Below are positions 39,701 to 50,300 of a stretch of 64,000 nucleotides of DNA, in pieces. The translations under genes and the position numbers were made by a program. How positions within the stretch are numbered: position 1 is the stretch's first letter; every line of letters starts with the position of its first letter. The notes below the pieces were generated by a model. It was not told the origin of the DNA, made no database searches, and saw only the letters and a list, made by a program, of their open reading frames with translations. Source of the stretch: Strigops habroptila (lineage: Eukaryota > Chordata > Aves > Psittaciformes > Psittacidae); assembly GCF_004027225.2 (NCBI RefSeq), contig NC_044279.2, positions 30,854,705-30,918,704 on the forward strand, read 5' to 3'.

Positions 39701-40760
39701 AAATCTGATTTTTTAACAGATGTAGCTTGAAAAGCTTTGAAACCAATGAGGACAATCATAAAATGTACTTCTATAAACATGTTTGAAGTCCTGAATGAAA
39801 TAACTAATAAAGCCCTGTAATGCAGTTGGACTATATAGTGTATTACCAGCTAACATTAGCTAAGGAACTTTCAGCTTAGTACATATTCTAGCTTTTTGTG
39901 CAAGAACTGGTAAATCTGGAGCTTTAGAATTGAGTTAGTAAAGGGATCATATTGCCAATATTAGATTTCTGAGAGGCCAACAATAAAACACAGGCAAGCT
40001 ATCAGCAAGGGGTTGCATAGAGAGAAATCTTGCTGCTGTGCTATCTCCAATAGCTCACAGGAATCGGTGAATTACGGGCTTCCTAAGCAGGCAGTTGACT
40101 ACGGAAAATTACCTGTCATAAAGTTGTCTTACACGTTTTTGAAACCTTTTCTGCTTTTGCTTCCAGTGAGTTTTGCTAATGAGTTCAACAGTCAAATTAC
40201 TTCTGAAAAAATCCAGACTTCCTTGTATTGTCTGATTATTTCATTGTGTAATGTGAGAAGGAATGGCTTCTGTATGAGGGAAAAAAATACAGATTAAGAT
40301 GAAAGATGCAGGGAAAGTGAACTATTATACAGCTGTGTTTGTCATCTATTCTTCATAGCTCTTGCATTTCCATTAAATGATTTAGAGATGGAAAGACCAG
40401 GGCTGATGGCTGTATTCAAATGTGGGTATTGCTGGGGTTTGTGCAGTTTCATGATGATACTTTCTGCTCCGTAGTCTTGTTGTAAAATTCCACACATTCT
40501 GCTTGGCTTCTTACTGTGATTAAGCATTGAGCCTGTAGTTCAAGGAAACCATTCACACCTCCAGGTCTATTTTCTGAGTAGGAATAATTATGTTAGAGAC
40601 CATGACTCTGGACATTTTACCAGTGTTCCCTAAGTGCACTGTGTAATGTTTATTGGCATGTGACTTTTTATTTATGATCAGAGGTTTTTTCTGCAACTCT
40701 GTTCAGCTGCTTTAGGTTTTGATGTTTCTTTTAAATCCTTTCAGGCCTATTTATGAGTAA

Positions 40761-40820
40761 TTCTACTCATTCTGCATTCCATAGTGTTCTACACTCCATA
40801 GTAATTCTACACTCCATAGT
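40761..40820 (+). repeat. Small minisatellite, 18-base period
   Basis: TTCTACACTCCATAGT occurs at 40787-40802 and again, identical, at 40805-40820. A diverged copy (TTCTACTCATTCTGCATTCC) begins at 40761. Confidence 0.85.
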
Positions 40821-41204
40821 GTTGAAACTCTCTGGTGCAGTAAAGAGCTGTCAGTCTGGTTTCACATGATTGTATGGTTAAAAAAAAGTGAAGATGTGTC
40901 AGATAATTCCCTTATAATTAACTGATGAGGTAGTGAAGGTCAAGAGAAAGTCCAACTTCTTCTAGAATTTGTTAACAAAGTCCTTATTTTAGAGAAGACT
41001 CGTAGGGCTCAATTTAATTGAAACTGTCCACTTGATGTCTTTATGTATTCCTAAGGTCTTAAAGTTCAGTATAGGCATCATTTGGTGTTCTGCAACACTT
41101 CTGTAATTGATTATGGCAGCAGTTTAAGAAACAATAAAGAAGACACTCTGAGTGAAAACCTCAGAAAAGAATATCCTAGATGAAACTTTGAGAAAGAGGG
41201 GAAG

Positions 41205-41218
41205 AAAAAAAAAAAAAA
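41205..41218. repeat. Poly-A run
   Basis: Fourteen A in a row within a purine-rich stretch. Confidence 0.9.
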
Positions 41219-41935
41219 GGGTATCTGAGCAGTCTGAAGTTTGGGCAGCAGACCTGGTAAAGGAATGGTACTTTTCCAAAGAAAGCTAGCCAGCCCATTC
41301 ACGTGAGAGTGGTAGATAAACAGGAGTTCATTTGATGGTTTTGGGATTTTTTCCTGTGTAGAACAAAAGGGACAAGTAGCTCTTGTGTTGTAAGCAATTA
41401 TGGCAGGGAAGGTTCCTTATGTACTTTCTTTCCATTTCTCTTTAGATGTGTATGTACATTTTGGACCAGGAATTCCATAGTTCTGTGTCAATTTAACCAT
41501 GGATGGCGGGGGGGATTCAATAGACTGGACTTTTGTCATATGACGTTACAGGTGCTTCCTACCTTCCAGGAGCCATCTGAGCCTAATGGAAGATTGTACT
41601 TACGGAGGCCTTTTCATTTACAGTTAGGTAGACTTGGATAGTCTTCAGATAACTTATAGTCCTGGGAAGTACAGAATGTGGGAATTCGATGTCCTGTCTT
41701 TTCTCCTACCACCCTTATTCTTGCTGTGACCTTGAGCAGCGCATGAAGTCTCAGTGGCTGTGCTAAAGGATATGAGTTTAAACAAGTGTCTTTCCTATGC
41801 ACATAAATTAATGTTCATGCAAATATTGCATTTTATTTTACATACACAATCTTTTTCTTAATCACACATTTTGTGTGTTCTGATGTCTGTGGAAAATGTA
41901 TAGTGCATTTTTACCTTGAATTAGATTTTCATGTA

Positions 41936-42200
41936 TATCAAATCTAAATCTATCCTCTTTCAGTTTAAAGCTATTTCCGCTCATCCTGTCACTACATGTC
42001 GTTTTAAAAAGTCCCTCTCCAGCTTTCTTGTAGGCCCCCTTTAGGCACTGGAAGTTGCAATGAGGTCCCTCCAGAGCCTTCTCTTCTCCAGGCTGAACAA
42101 GCCCAGCTCTTTCAACCTGTCTTTATAGGAGAGATTCTCCAACTCTCTGGTTATTTTCATGCTCTCCTCTGGACTTGCTCCAACAGGTCCATCACAATTA
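41936..42200 (-). mobile_element. CR1 LINE fragment (ORF2 tail and start of 3' UTR)
   Basis: Minus-strand frame 42041-42229 contains LKELGLFSLEKRRLWRDLIA, the C-terminal signature of CR1 ORF2. The plus strand shows the matching CCAGAGCCTTCTCTTCTCC and AAAAAGTCCCTCTCCAGCTT blocks. The last part of the 3' UTR with its ATTCTATG repeat is missing, so this copy is truncated on both sides. Confidence 0.9.
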
Positions 42201-43018
42201 ACTAAAAGATCTGGCCAGAATGAGGTCAAGCCTTATAAGTTCAAGCCTTGGTTTAGGACAGTGAGGATAAGCAAATGTTTTCTCCGACTCCTTTTTTCTT
42301 ATGATTTTTTTTTTTGTTCTACAGGTATGCAGTCATAAGACTATAAAATGTATCACCATCTATTCTGTGAGCTACGTTTCTGGGAATTCTTAAAAATTTG
42401 TAGAGTAAGTTCAGTGGGGTTGGTAAATTCAGGAGAATAGTGTGAATTCAAGTGCAAAGGAAACTTGGAATTCCACATTTGCCTCTAAGCCGCTGAGTTT
42501 CATCACTAAGTTTGGACCAACAACTTCACTATCCTCACATAAAATGAATGCTATATTTTATTCTATACATTTTACCTATGTGAAGGTAAAGCAGTCAGTG
42601 GCCGTTTATTTGCAGTGTCATTGCCTTGAATTTTTTGCAATGTTAAACTTTCAAATCTGGGTTCTTAGAAATCCACTTCTGTACCTCAATGATGAAACTA
42701 TATACCAAATGTCTAAGTGATCTTGTAGACACTTAAAATGAATTAGGGAGCCTAAACAAGGGCACCTTGTTTGAAAATGTTAACAGGAATTTTGCTGTAA
42801 CTCACATGAAATTAAATTCCATCCCTTTGCATTATTGCATTCCTGGTTTGACTATAAATTATGATTTTAGTCTTTATGGTAACATTAAATTGTAGATGAT
42901 GAACATGGAAAACTCCACAATCAAGAAAAGTGTTGAATTATTCAAATATCTTTGAATTTCATGTAGAATAAAAATTACTTGATTATGTTTTAGTACCTTT
43001 TTGGTCCCTTTAGCTACA

Positions 43019-43097
43019 AATTTGATGTTGGGGGGGGATTAGGAGGTGGGAGAGAAGGAAGGGAAGAAAGAGATTGCTTTCTCCCCAGCATCAAATT
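43019..43097 (+). repeat. Inverted repeat: 15-bp stem around a 49-base purine-rich loop
   Basis: AATTTGATGTTGGGG (43019-43033) pairs with CCCCAGCATCAAATT (43083-43097): 14 Watson-Crick pairs and one G-U in RNA. The loop is almost all purine with several G-runs, up to about 43070. It could extrude in DNA or fold in nascent RNA. Confidence 0.8.
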
Positions 43098-44209
43098 CAA
43101 CTTGACCAAAGCACATCGTATTTTAGTCATTAGTTCAATCACATTTTTCCTTGAATGTCATTCTGTGCTGCACAGTTTGTTATTTTCACCACATGTAACA
43201 TCAAAGCAGCATATTAAGATGGAGCTGAAGAACCTGGAAGTACAACCTTTCCTTCTCAAATAAATATATTCAGTCCTGCAGACTGTGCCCATTAGTGGCT
43301 GCAGAAGCGGAAGACAGAACCCTTTTACTCTCTGTATGGGCAGAGAGCAGCAGGCACTTGATAAATGAATGGAGAAGTCTATGTCAGCTTCAGAGAAGGA
43401 AACGAAAGAACCAGAGGAAGAGCAGTGAAAAAAGAGACTGTCAGGGGAAACTGCTGAAAGATTAACTGTAGTTTTCCATTGCTTACTTCGTCTGCTGTTT
43501 CTTATTTGTTTGTTTGTTTTACCTATGCAACTGGAGTCCTGTAGTAATATATCCTTTTTCCCCCTTTTTTTAAGAACTAATTTTAAAGGACTGTCGAAAA
43601 TATACCTGGGTAAATCATGTCTCCTTTTGTGAATGTAGTTTAGCTTTCAGACTATGTATGTGTCAGAGGAAGAAGTTGTCTCAGTAGAAAGAGAGAACAC
43701 TTTCATTGAAAGATGGCATGGCTGTCCTTGCATGACTGTTGTCTAGTTGATTGATCTGACTTTCTTAAGTCCAAAATTTACACATCTGAGAATCCTTCTG
43801 CACCTCACAATATAGAAACCTTCAAAGACTAAGTTGATATTTGCTTCATGGTTTTAAACCTCTCAGCATGAACAGTATTTCATGGGAGTGTGGAGGAGAA
43901 CAGAGGCTGATTCTTTCTAACAGCAATGAACCTGCCTCCATGGTTCGACACTGAAACCTTTGGACTTTGGGAAAGTTCAGAACCAAACCTGCCTGCTCAG
44001 GTTCTTCTGCCAAATAAAAATTAATGCTATGTTTCAGTGCTAGAAGCTGATATGAGAAGAGCTTGCTCTGTTAATGGTCATTATTTGATTCTTCCTGACT
44101 CTGGTCATTTATTAAAAGAGATGAAATTTGATTAAGATTCAGTCTCAACCTATCTGTAATTTACATAGAGGTTCTAGCAAACTTTACTAATATGCAGAGT
44201 TCGCAGTGA

Positions 44210-44490
44210 TGGTCCATTTTTTCCTGTAGGTTTCTCTGCTTGGCTTTCATCCCGGCTGTTAGGTAAAATTAAGGCCCAGAAAATCGGATTATTACATCCC
44301 AAGGGGCTGGACTGATAAGCAGCACATGATTGTTGATCTGCTTGCTACCTAGTGTTGGTGGTGTTTGAGGTGCTGCTAGATGCAAAACCAATTTGTTAAC
44401 AATTAGTGCTCATTAGAATCATTTCCTGTTATCAATTTTAGATGTTTGACGAAGCACTTTCAGGAAATTGCACCCCAAAAAAAAAAAAAT
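44210..44490. promoter_or_regulatory. Candidate conserved non-coding element
   Basis: The stretch has a bicoid/OTX-type GGATTATTA near 44286, a run of homeodomain and forkhead-like cores (TTGTTAACAATTAG near 44394), and no sign of repeat origin or coding potential. It ends in a 13-A run at 44477-44489. It lies about 1.5 kb upstream of the PDZRN exon, so it could act on that promoter. The call is by eye and weak. Confidence 0.25.
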
Positions 44491-45529
44491 TAGTAGCTGT
44501 ACATCAATGCTTAGTAATTACAACTCTTTAGGGCCTAGTGTCAATCTTAACTAACTGGTTTCATTGGTTTCCAAGTAATTATTTCTGCTTTGGATCCCAC
44601 CTGCTATCCCCTCCAGATTAAAGATGCTTTGGAACAAGGACATAGTTCTTGATTAGCAGAGTTGCTGAGAAAGGAATGAGAAAACAAAAGCAACTTTTTT
44701 ATTTTCTGTCTTGGTTTGTCATGGCTTGGGCTTTTCATCTTGCGTAACTACCAATGGATTACATGATATACAATATAGGAATTAATGTCAGCCTGGAATT
44801 AAGTGTGATTTCCATTGGCCTTCACATTTAACATGTGGGTTTAATTTTAAATGCATCCTTGCCTTTATACACACACCGAGAATTGTGGAGCCATTAAAAT
44901 CAAATTTACAAATGGTAACATTAGATATAATGGCATGTTATAATAAAAGCTTTGATATTTAGGAGTTGAAGAGGATATCTGTTGAGTTTCTTAGGAATTT
45001 GGGCTATAATTACTATTAATCCGGTTTACATGCCAGAAGATATTTGAATGCAAGATTATTTAATAAAGAGCACAATGTGTGTATATATATGTCAAAAGCA
45101 CCAGATCAGGCACACCTGCATTTCCACATACACTGGATAGGTATGATGAGTTGTTATAGACTCATGCCTTTTATGAGTACACTGGAATTTTGGCTAAATT
45201 TGGCAGTGTCAAAGGTGAAGCTAGTAATATAGCCATTTGGGTTAATTTTCTCTTCTTCCTTCTTTGCTTTAAATTTTTAGCAACATCAGCTGAGGTTTCA
45301 CAAGCACACTGCTAAAATGCTTGCAAACATTTAAAATGTATTCTGTGATCCCTGTTGCACAAGGTGGAGACCTAACATAAGACTTGACTTGTGCCTTTCC
45401 CACCCCCATTCATGAATTAGTCTCACGATTACTGTAAAAATTAAGGCGAGTGTGGGTGAAATACGTGAGGCTAAGTCCCTCTAACCTTAATAAACAGAGA
45501 TGGTATTGACATAAGTGAATTTTGTTTAA

Positions 45530-45947
45530 CCACAGTACATTTGCTTCTTAATTAGTGAATATTCATCTGTCATCATCAGCAGTTATGACACCCCTCCCCG
45601 CTAACACGTTCTGTCATAAATAATCAATGAGAGGCTATTAATATTCATGAGTGAGGATCTGTGTAGTCATGTGCACTGATGCAGAGACAGGGGGAGTGTT
45701 GCCATGAACTGAGTCGAAACTCTGTGTGTGTATACGTGAGTGTAAGATAGTTAGGGAAAGGGAAGAAGAGCATGCTGCTACACACTGCCCTGCCTTGTGC
45801 TTCCAGCTAACAGTGGTGTGCCTGTGTTTCGGAGCTGGAGTGACTGATGAAAAACAGTAGTCAAGTCTGGAGGGTGATTCCCTGTCAGTGCATTTGCCTT
45901 TCAGTGCTGGGGAAATTAGAAGCTTTGCTCTTGTGCTGCTTATTAGG
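45530..45947 (+). promoter_or_regulatory. Candidate alternative promoter and 5' leader of the PDZRN exon
   Basis: This stretch lies directly upstream of the exon. It opens with a homeobox-type AT-rich block (TTAATTAG near 45550 and CATAAATAATC at 45615-45625), then becomes purine- and GT-rich. There is no classical TATA box at a fixed spacing and no CpG island. A TATA-like CATAAATA lies about 330 bases before the ATG. A pyrimidine tract ending in CAG at 45904 could be a splice acceptor, in which case the leader would be split and the promoter would lie further upstream. The transcription start cannot be placed from sequence alone. Confidence 0.4.
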
Positions 45948-46016
45948 ATGGGCTGCAATCTGTGCACTTTTCAGAAGAGAGAGGAGCACTACAAACTGCT
46001 CTATGAAGTTTCACAG
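45948..46016 (+). CDS. PDZRN4: Alternative first coding exon of a PDZ-RING finger protein (PDZRN4, less likely PDZRN3)
   Basis: The sequence shows an ATG followed by 23 codons, reading MGCNLCTFQKREEHYK and ending LLYEVSQ, that run without interruption into a strong donor (CAG|GTGAGT). I recognise this peptide as the N-terminus of the short isoform of PDZRN4. In that isoform it replaces the RING and TRAF-type zinc-finger region and joins in frame to the rest of the first PDZ domain. Family knowledge: PDZRN proteins are PDZ scaffolds, and the long isoforms are RING E3 ligases. The short form made from this exon would lack ligase activity. The Met-Gly-Cys start resembles N-termini that are myristoylated on Gly2 and palmitoylated on Cys3, so membrane anchoring is possible (inference). 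The exon ends in phase 0. The frame is open upstream to a GTG at 45888, but 45948 is the first in-frame ATG. The downstream PDZ exons are not in the window. The paralogue PDZRN3 cannot be excluded from 23 residues. Confidence 0.75.
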
Positions 46017-46022
46017 GTGAGT
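46017..46022 (+). other. 5' splice donor of the PDZRN exon
   Basis: CAG|GTGAGT is a near-perfect match to the U1 snRNA consensus. It falls exactly where the recognised peptide ends, in phase 0. A pyrimidine-rich stretch follows at about 46088-46120, but it is too close to the donor to be the partner acceptor. The intron runs past the right edge of the window. Confidence 0.8.
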
Positions 46023-46899
46023 GCAGAGGATATTACCAGCATCTCCAGAGTAAAAATCTATGTTCTTTACAGAGAGTAAGTAGAAATGCTTTTGTTTTCC
46101 TTTGCCTTTTTTTTTTCTTTGCAAAATTGCTAGCTAAGTTGTTGTTGGGGGATTTGGTAATTATTAGTATTTTGGGTGCCTGTTGTTTCTGCTCGTTTGC
46201 CACTCCCCCTTCAGATGACTTCCTGTGGGATTCTTTTAACATTTTTGTGCATCTTCTGCCAAGATGTCAGTCATATAGCAGCAGTCTCACTGAACCGTAT
46301 CAGTGATGTTTTAAGGGAGCTCTTGGCTTTGATAGTAAGACTGATTTCAGATAAGTTGCCCTGCTGCCTCTGAAAGCATTAGGTCTGTGATCTCAGGTAT
46401 TTCTAAGTTAAGGAACAAAGTTTTTATGGCATGTCTGTGCTGGCCAAGAAGCATGTTAAATTTTCAGATTAATTAATTAAAACTGAAATTATGCTGAAAT
46501 GTGCTTGTTATGTTTAAACAGGTACTGAGTACAACAGGGTTTCCATGGGTGAGGTATGCAGCTTGTTCTTTCACTGTGTGTCTGTTATTTCTGTTTACTA
46601 CTATACAAAGATCTCAATCCCATCTAGATATTTTGGTGTCTCAGCATCATAACAGTGTGAGCAGCAGTGTGGCAGTGTGCTGCTGATGTGTTCCCAGCTC
46701 CTTCAGTATAAGATGAGAAAAGACGAAACAGGCACTTACCATAATAGCCCATAATTTTTGCTCAGATCCTATTGAATCAGTATTTGATTTGCAGCTTTTT
46801 GTTTGTTTTTTCCTCTTGGCACAGCAGACCCTTGCATACTAAAGTTTAGTGCCTTTCAGCATCTGTTCTCTCCCTCTCTGTAATTTGTCCTGGCTTTGA

Positions 46900-47310
46900 C
46901 ACATTGCCGTTGACGGAGGCTGAATGCTTGCAGTTTTGGACTGCACTGCTGCTGACAGGCAGCACGGAGGAGAGAAAACAGTTTACGGTGTTGGTGGTCT
47001 ATTGGCACAGCAGCAGCTAAGTGCCCATTGCCGACTGGTTCCCTCCGAGTTCCTCCTGACGTGATTCATTTCGCAGTGGGCTAATTACAAAGTGGATTCT
47101 CTACACATGAAGCAGCCTCCTCAGTTGTGGTGTTAATGCACATTTTCATGGTAATGTGATCAGAGCCTCATTAGCCAGTTTCCAAAATGATCCTCTGCAT
47201 TAATTAAATATAAAAATGACGCTTTTTATCACCATAGAGAGGAAGAAGAAGATTAGCATTGTTAATTACTACTGGGGGCAATACCTTTGCATCATTTCTT
47301 ACCACAGAGC
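46900..47310. promoter_or_regulatory. Candidate conserved enhancer about 0.9 kb downstream of the exon
   Basis: This block differs from its surroundings. Its first half carries several CpGs (46904-47075) in otherwise CpG-poor DNA. Its second half is dense in developmental factor core sites: CATTAATTAAAT near 47200, a SOX-type CATTGTT (47257-47263) next to a homeodomain TAATTAC (47263-47269), and a POU-type CTTTGCAT (47285-47292). No open frame or repeat explains it. That it is conserved or active is inference from composition and motif clustering. Confidence 0.4.
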
Positions 47311-50300
47311 AGCAGGCATATTCAGTCCTAAAAGAGTGTCCGTCTGCAGGTAACCTGCCCATTGCCTTGCCTGGTGAAGATGGTCTCTAGGTGGAACACT
47401 TCCCTTTAGTTCAATATTTAGTTGTAATCCTATCATCATGTTTTCTTACAGCAATAGCACAGGGAAAAGCATAGCAGCAGATTTCCTTCTCCTCCCTTTC
47501 CCCCTCCCCAGCTCTGGATTGCCAAACTGATCTGAAACTGTAAAATGGAGAGAGTGTAGATCGATGTCTGCTTTTCTGTGCCAGGGAATAAGAAATGCAG
47601 GTTGTGCTATGAAAGGGATTAGACATTTCTTAAAGGGTTGCATGTGTGTGAAAAAAGAGGCTGTGCCTGGTTTAGAGTGAATGCATTTTCAAAGTATTCC
47701 TTGCAGTAATGTTGGATAGTAATAAATGCTATTGAAATGATCAGCACATCCAAAGGTGGGAGTTTTAGGAGATTCTAGAGAAATTCTTCCCTTTATCTGT
47801 TATCTTCTCTGCTGTTGAGTTGGAGTGACTGTGGATGTGAACAGCCAAAATGAACTAATGCTTTCACTTTTTACTCTGGTGCTTGCCAGATAAAGTGTAA
47901 TCCTTGGGAGGATCTGAGAGAGTTTCCTTGGGGAGTTGAAATGCAGTGAGCCTGGTGCTGCATCTTGTGCTGTTCAGGAAATGTCACTGATAAGGTACAG
48001 AAGGAGAGCAGAGAAATGACTTAGTGTGCTTACTGCCAGATCCTGTGTTCATCTGTAAACTCATTCCTATCTTTGTTTCAGTGTACGCAGGTCAGAGCCC
48101 AAAGGATACCGAGCATATTTTTAACCAGGTGCTGCAGTAGAGATCAGGTAGTATCTTGCACCATTACTGCTTCTGTGTACAACACTGTTTTGCTGCTATG
48201 GGGGGAAGCGGCAGTAGAAGATGATAAATTAAATTAAGCCAAGGCAGGCATTACTACTTGATTTGCAAATCCCTTTTTAACTCTCCAGTCCTGTAATTCC
48301 TACACCACAGCCTTGGCTCTTTCATCTGCATGATTTCTGGAGAGCTTGGGACAAGTTAGCCTGTCAGGGACATGAACTGACTGAGGATGAGCTGTGGCTC
48401 ACTAGCATATGTGGATCAGATAGATTAATTTATATTCATAAGAAGAAGCAATTCTAGCCTCATCGCTCACCTTTCCTGTGCTAGGCTACCTGATACCGTG
48501 GGTGGTCTGTGCACTCCTGTACTTAAAATACAGTAAACAAAGGAAAGTGTGTTTGCAGAGGAAAACCATGCAAGTGCTTACAGCGAGGCATGTTTTCTGC
48601 TACTGTTTGTACTAAGGTCATATTAAGCAGCAGAGAGGTTTTTATTGTAGAGCTGCTGGGAAATGAAGATGTCGTTAGAATATGTATAATTCCTTGCTCT
48701 TCCCCCCACCCTCTTCCTCCAGGCTCATTTGCCTTTCACTGAGGTAGCAGTTCAGAGACCATGGAGGCCCTTTCCAAAACCAGCATTTGCCTGTGTGATA
48801 GAGACTTTCATTTGGATAATTGTGTCTTGCATGTGCAGGTTGGGGTTAAAACAAAAGTAACAGTCATGTTTTAAGAATGAAAGCTTTTGAGATACCACTA
48901 CACATTGGTCAAGGACCCTTATGCTTCCAAGTGCCTCTTCACCTGTCTTCAGGACGTGAGGATGGCTCAGCTTGTTGACTTCACCATAAGAAAGTATCAG
49001 GAGTAGGACTCCCCCTCCCCTCAAGTCCTCTTCTCCATATGCCTACCAGTAGAGAAATGGAAGATGTGTCCATTTGAAAATTATGGCCCTACATGCTACT
49101 TCATGGGCACTCGATGATTATTATTATTTCCTGTGTGCTGAATAAGCAGGATTGAGCTAATGAGTGCATCCAGGAAGTCTAAGTCAAATCACTTGAAGAA
49201 GATAGGACATGGTGTGTGCTCTTGTCCATTAGGAGCAGACGTCTGCTGTTCTTAGCTGATTTTCTCTTGCACTGCTGGGGTAAAAGAAGTGAGTTTAAGT
49301 GATTTGTTAGCTGCATGATGAGAGCTCTTCCCATTTAGGGGAAAGGGTAAGAGAAATATGGCAAGGATTGGAGGGAATGAAACTGAAACGCTATCTGATC
49401 CATCATCAGTAGTGATCTTCAATAGTCTTGTGTGAGACTCAAGGAAATGAAATTTTTTCACAGAATTCTGTAGATATCATATGGAAATCATTTCTGTTTG
49501 CTCGATTTTTTATGCTTTGTTTTAAAAATATATTGTTAACCAAGGGAAAAAGAGGGGAAGGAGAGAGAGAACACAGTACTTTCGGAGGTCAACCAAAGAC
49601 CAGTGTGAACTTCTATTTTGAGTTACAAGTTAAGAACCAGTCCTGGTTCAGATGACCTTAGATTTTAAAGGAGAAAGGAGAAAAACTAGAAGAGAAAACA
49701 GAGGCAGTCTGGGATGGCTCACAAAGACAGTGGTAGCGCTGGGATTAAAATTAGAAGGTTGCATATTTATATTTTACGTTTGACCTGAGATGATACTAGA
49801 GCCTGCTTGCAGCATTTTTAAATCCTCTGAAGACTGATTATGCAGTTTGCTTCTCATGTTGGTTTCCATAATTAGCATAAAGCTCAAATTTTCACCAGTT
49901 TAGAGTTCTGATTTTACGTTCATTTTGACATCCCTTGGGCTACTTGAAGTACTAAGTTTTAGTGGTACATCTCTTCAAATTCAAAGATGTTCACAAGAGA
50001 GATATCAAGCCTGCCCACTGAAACAGCAGAAGCACTTCTGTATTTTTCAGGAAATGCTGATACAGCTGGCATTAGAAGAAAGAAAGAAGACTGGGGAGCA
50101 AGCAGTGTTTCTTGTCACTGGGACCTGCCTTCTCTGGTCTTGATGAAGTTTGGGTTTATTCATAGGGTTAAATAGAGTATGTGATCCTTATTTTCCTTCT
50201 GAGCCAACCTCCAGCCACTTGTATTCATTTTTGTACTTATGACCTGTGAGATATTTACATTACAACTCCTCAGTGTGGTGTTTGGCATTAGCTCTCAGTC

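Larger units (their letters stand above)
36736..41935. other. Unique non-coding sequence, probably intronic
   Basis: A GC-rich stretch at 37780-38040 is open on both strands (143 codons plus, 97 codons minus) but has no recognisable domain. A short GGTGGG/CCCACC hairpin lies at 37461-37476. The rest is AT-rich with nothing recognisable except the minisatellite at 40761. Confidence 0.6.
42201..45529. other. Unique sequence upstream of the PDZRN alternative exon
   Basis: Contains the 43019 hairpin, a (TTTG)n run near 43505-43520, an A-run at 44477-44489 and conserved-looking blocks at 44210-44490 and about 44740-44960. No other exon of the gene is seen, and the long-isoform PDZ and RING segments are not present in any frame. 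Confidence 0.6.

Noticed and set aside
43028..43080. Purine run read as a possible polypurine tract of a provirus
   Set aside because: No LTR or retroviral sequence on either side. It is the loop of the 43019-43097 inverted repeat.
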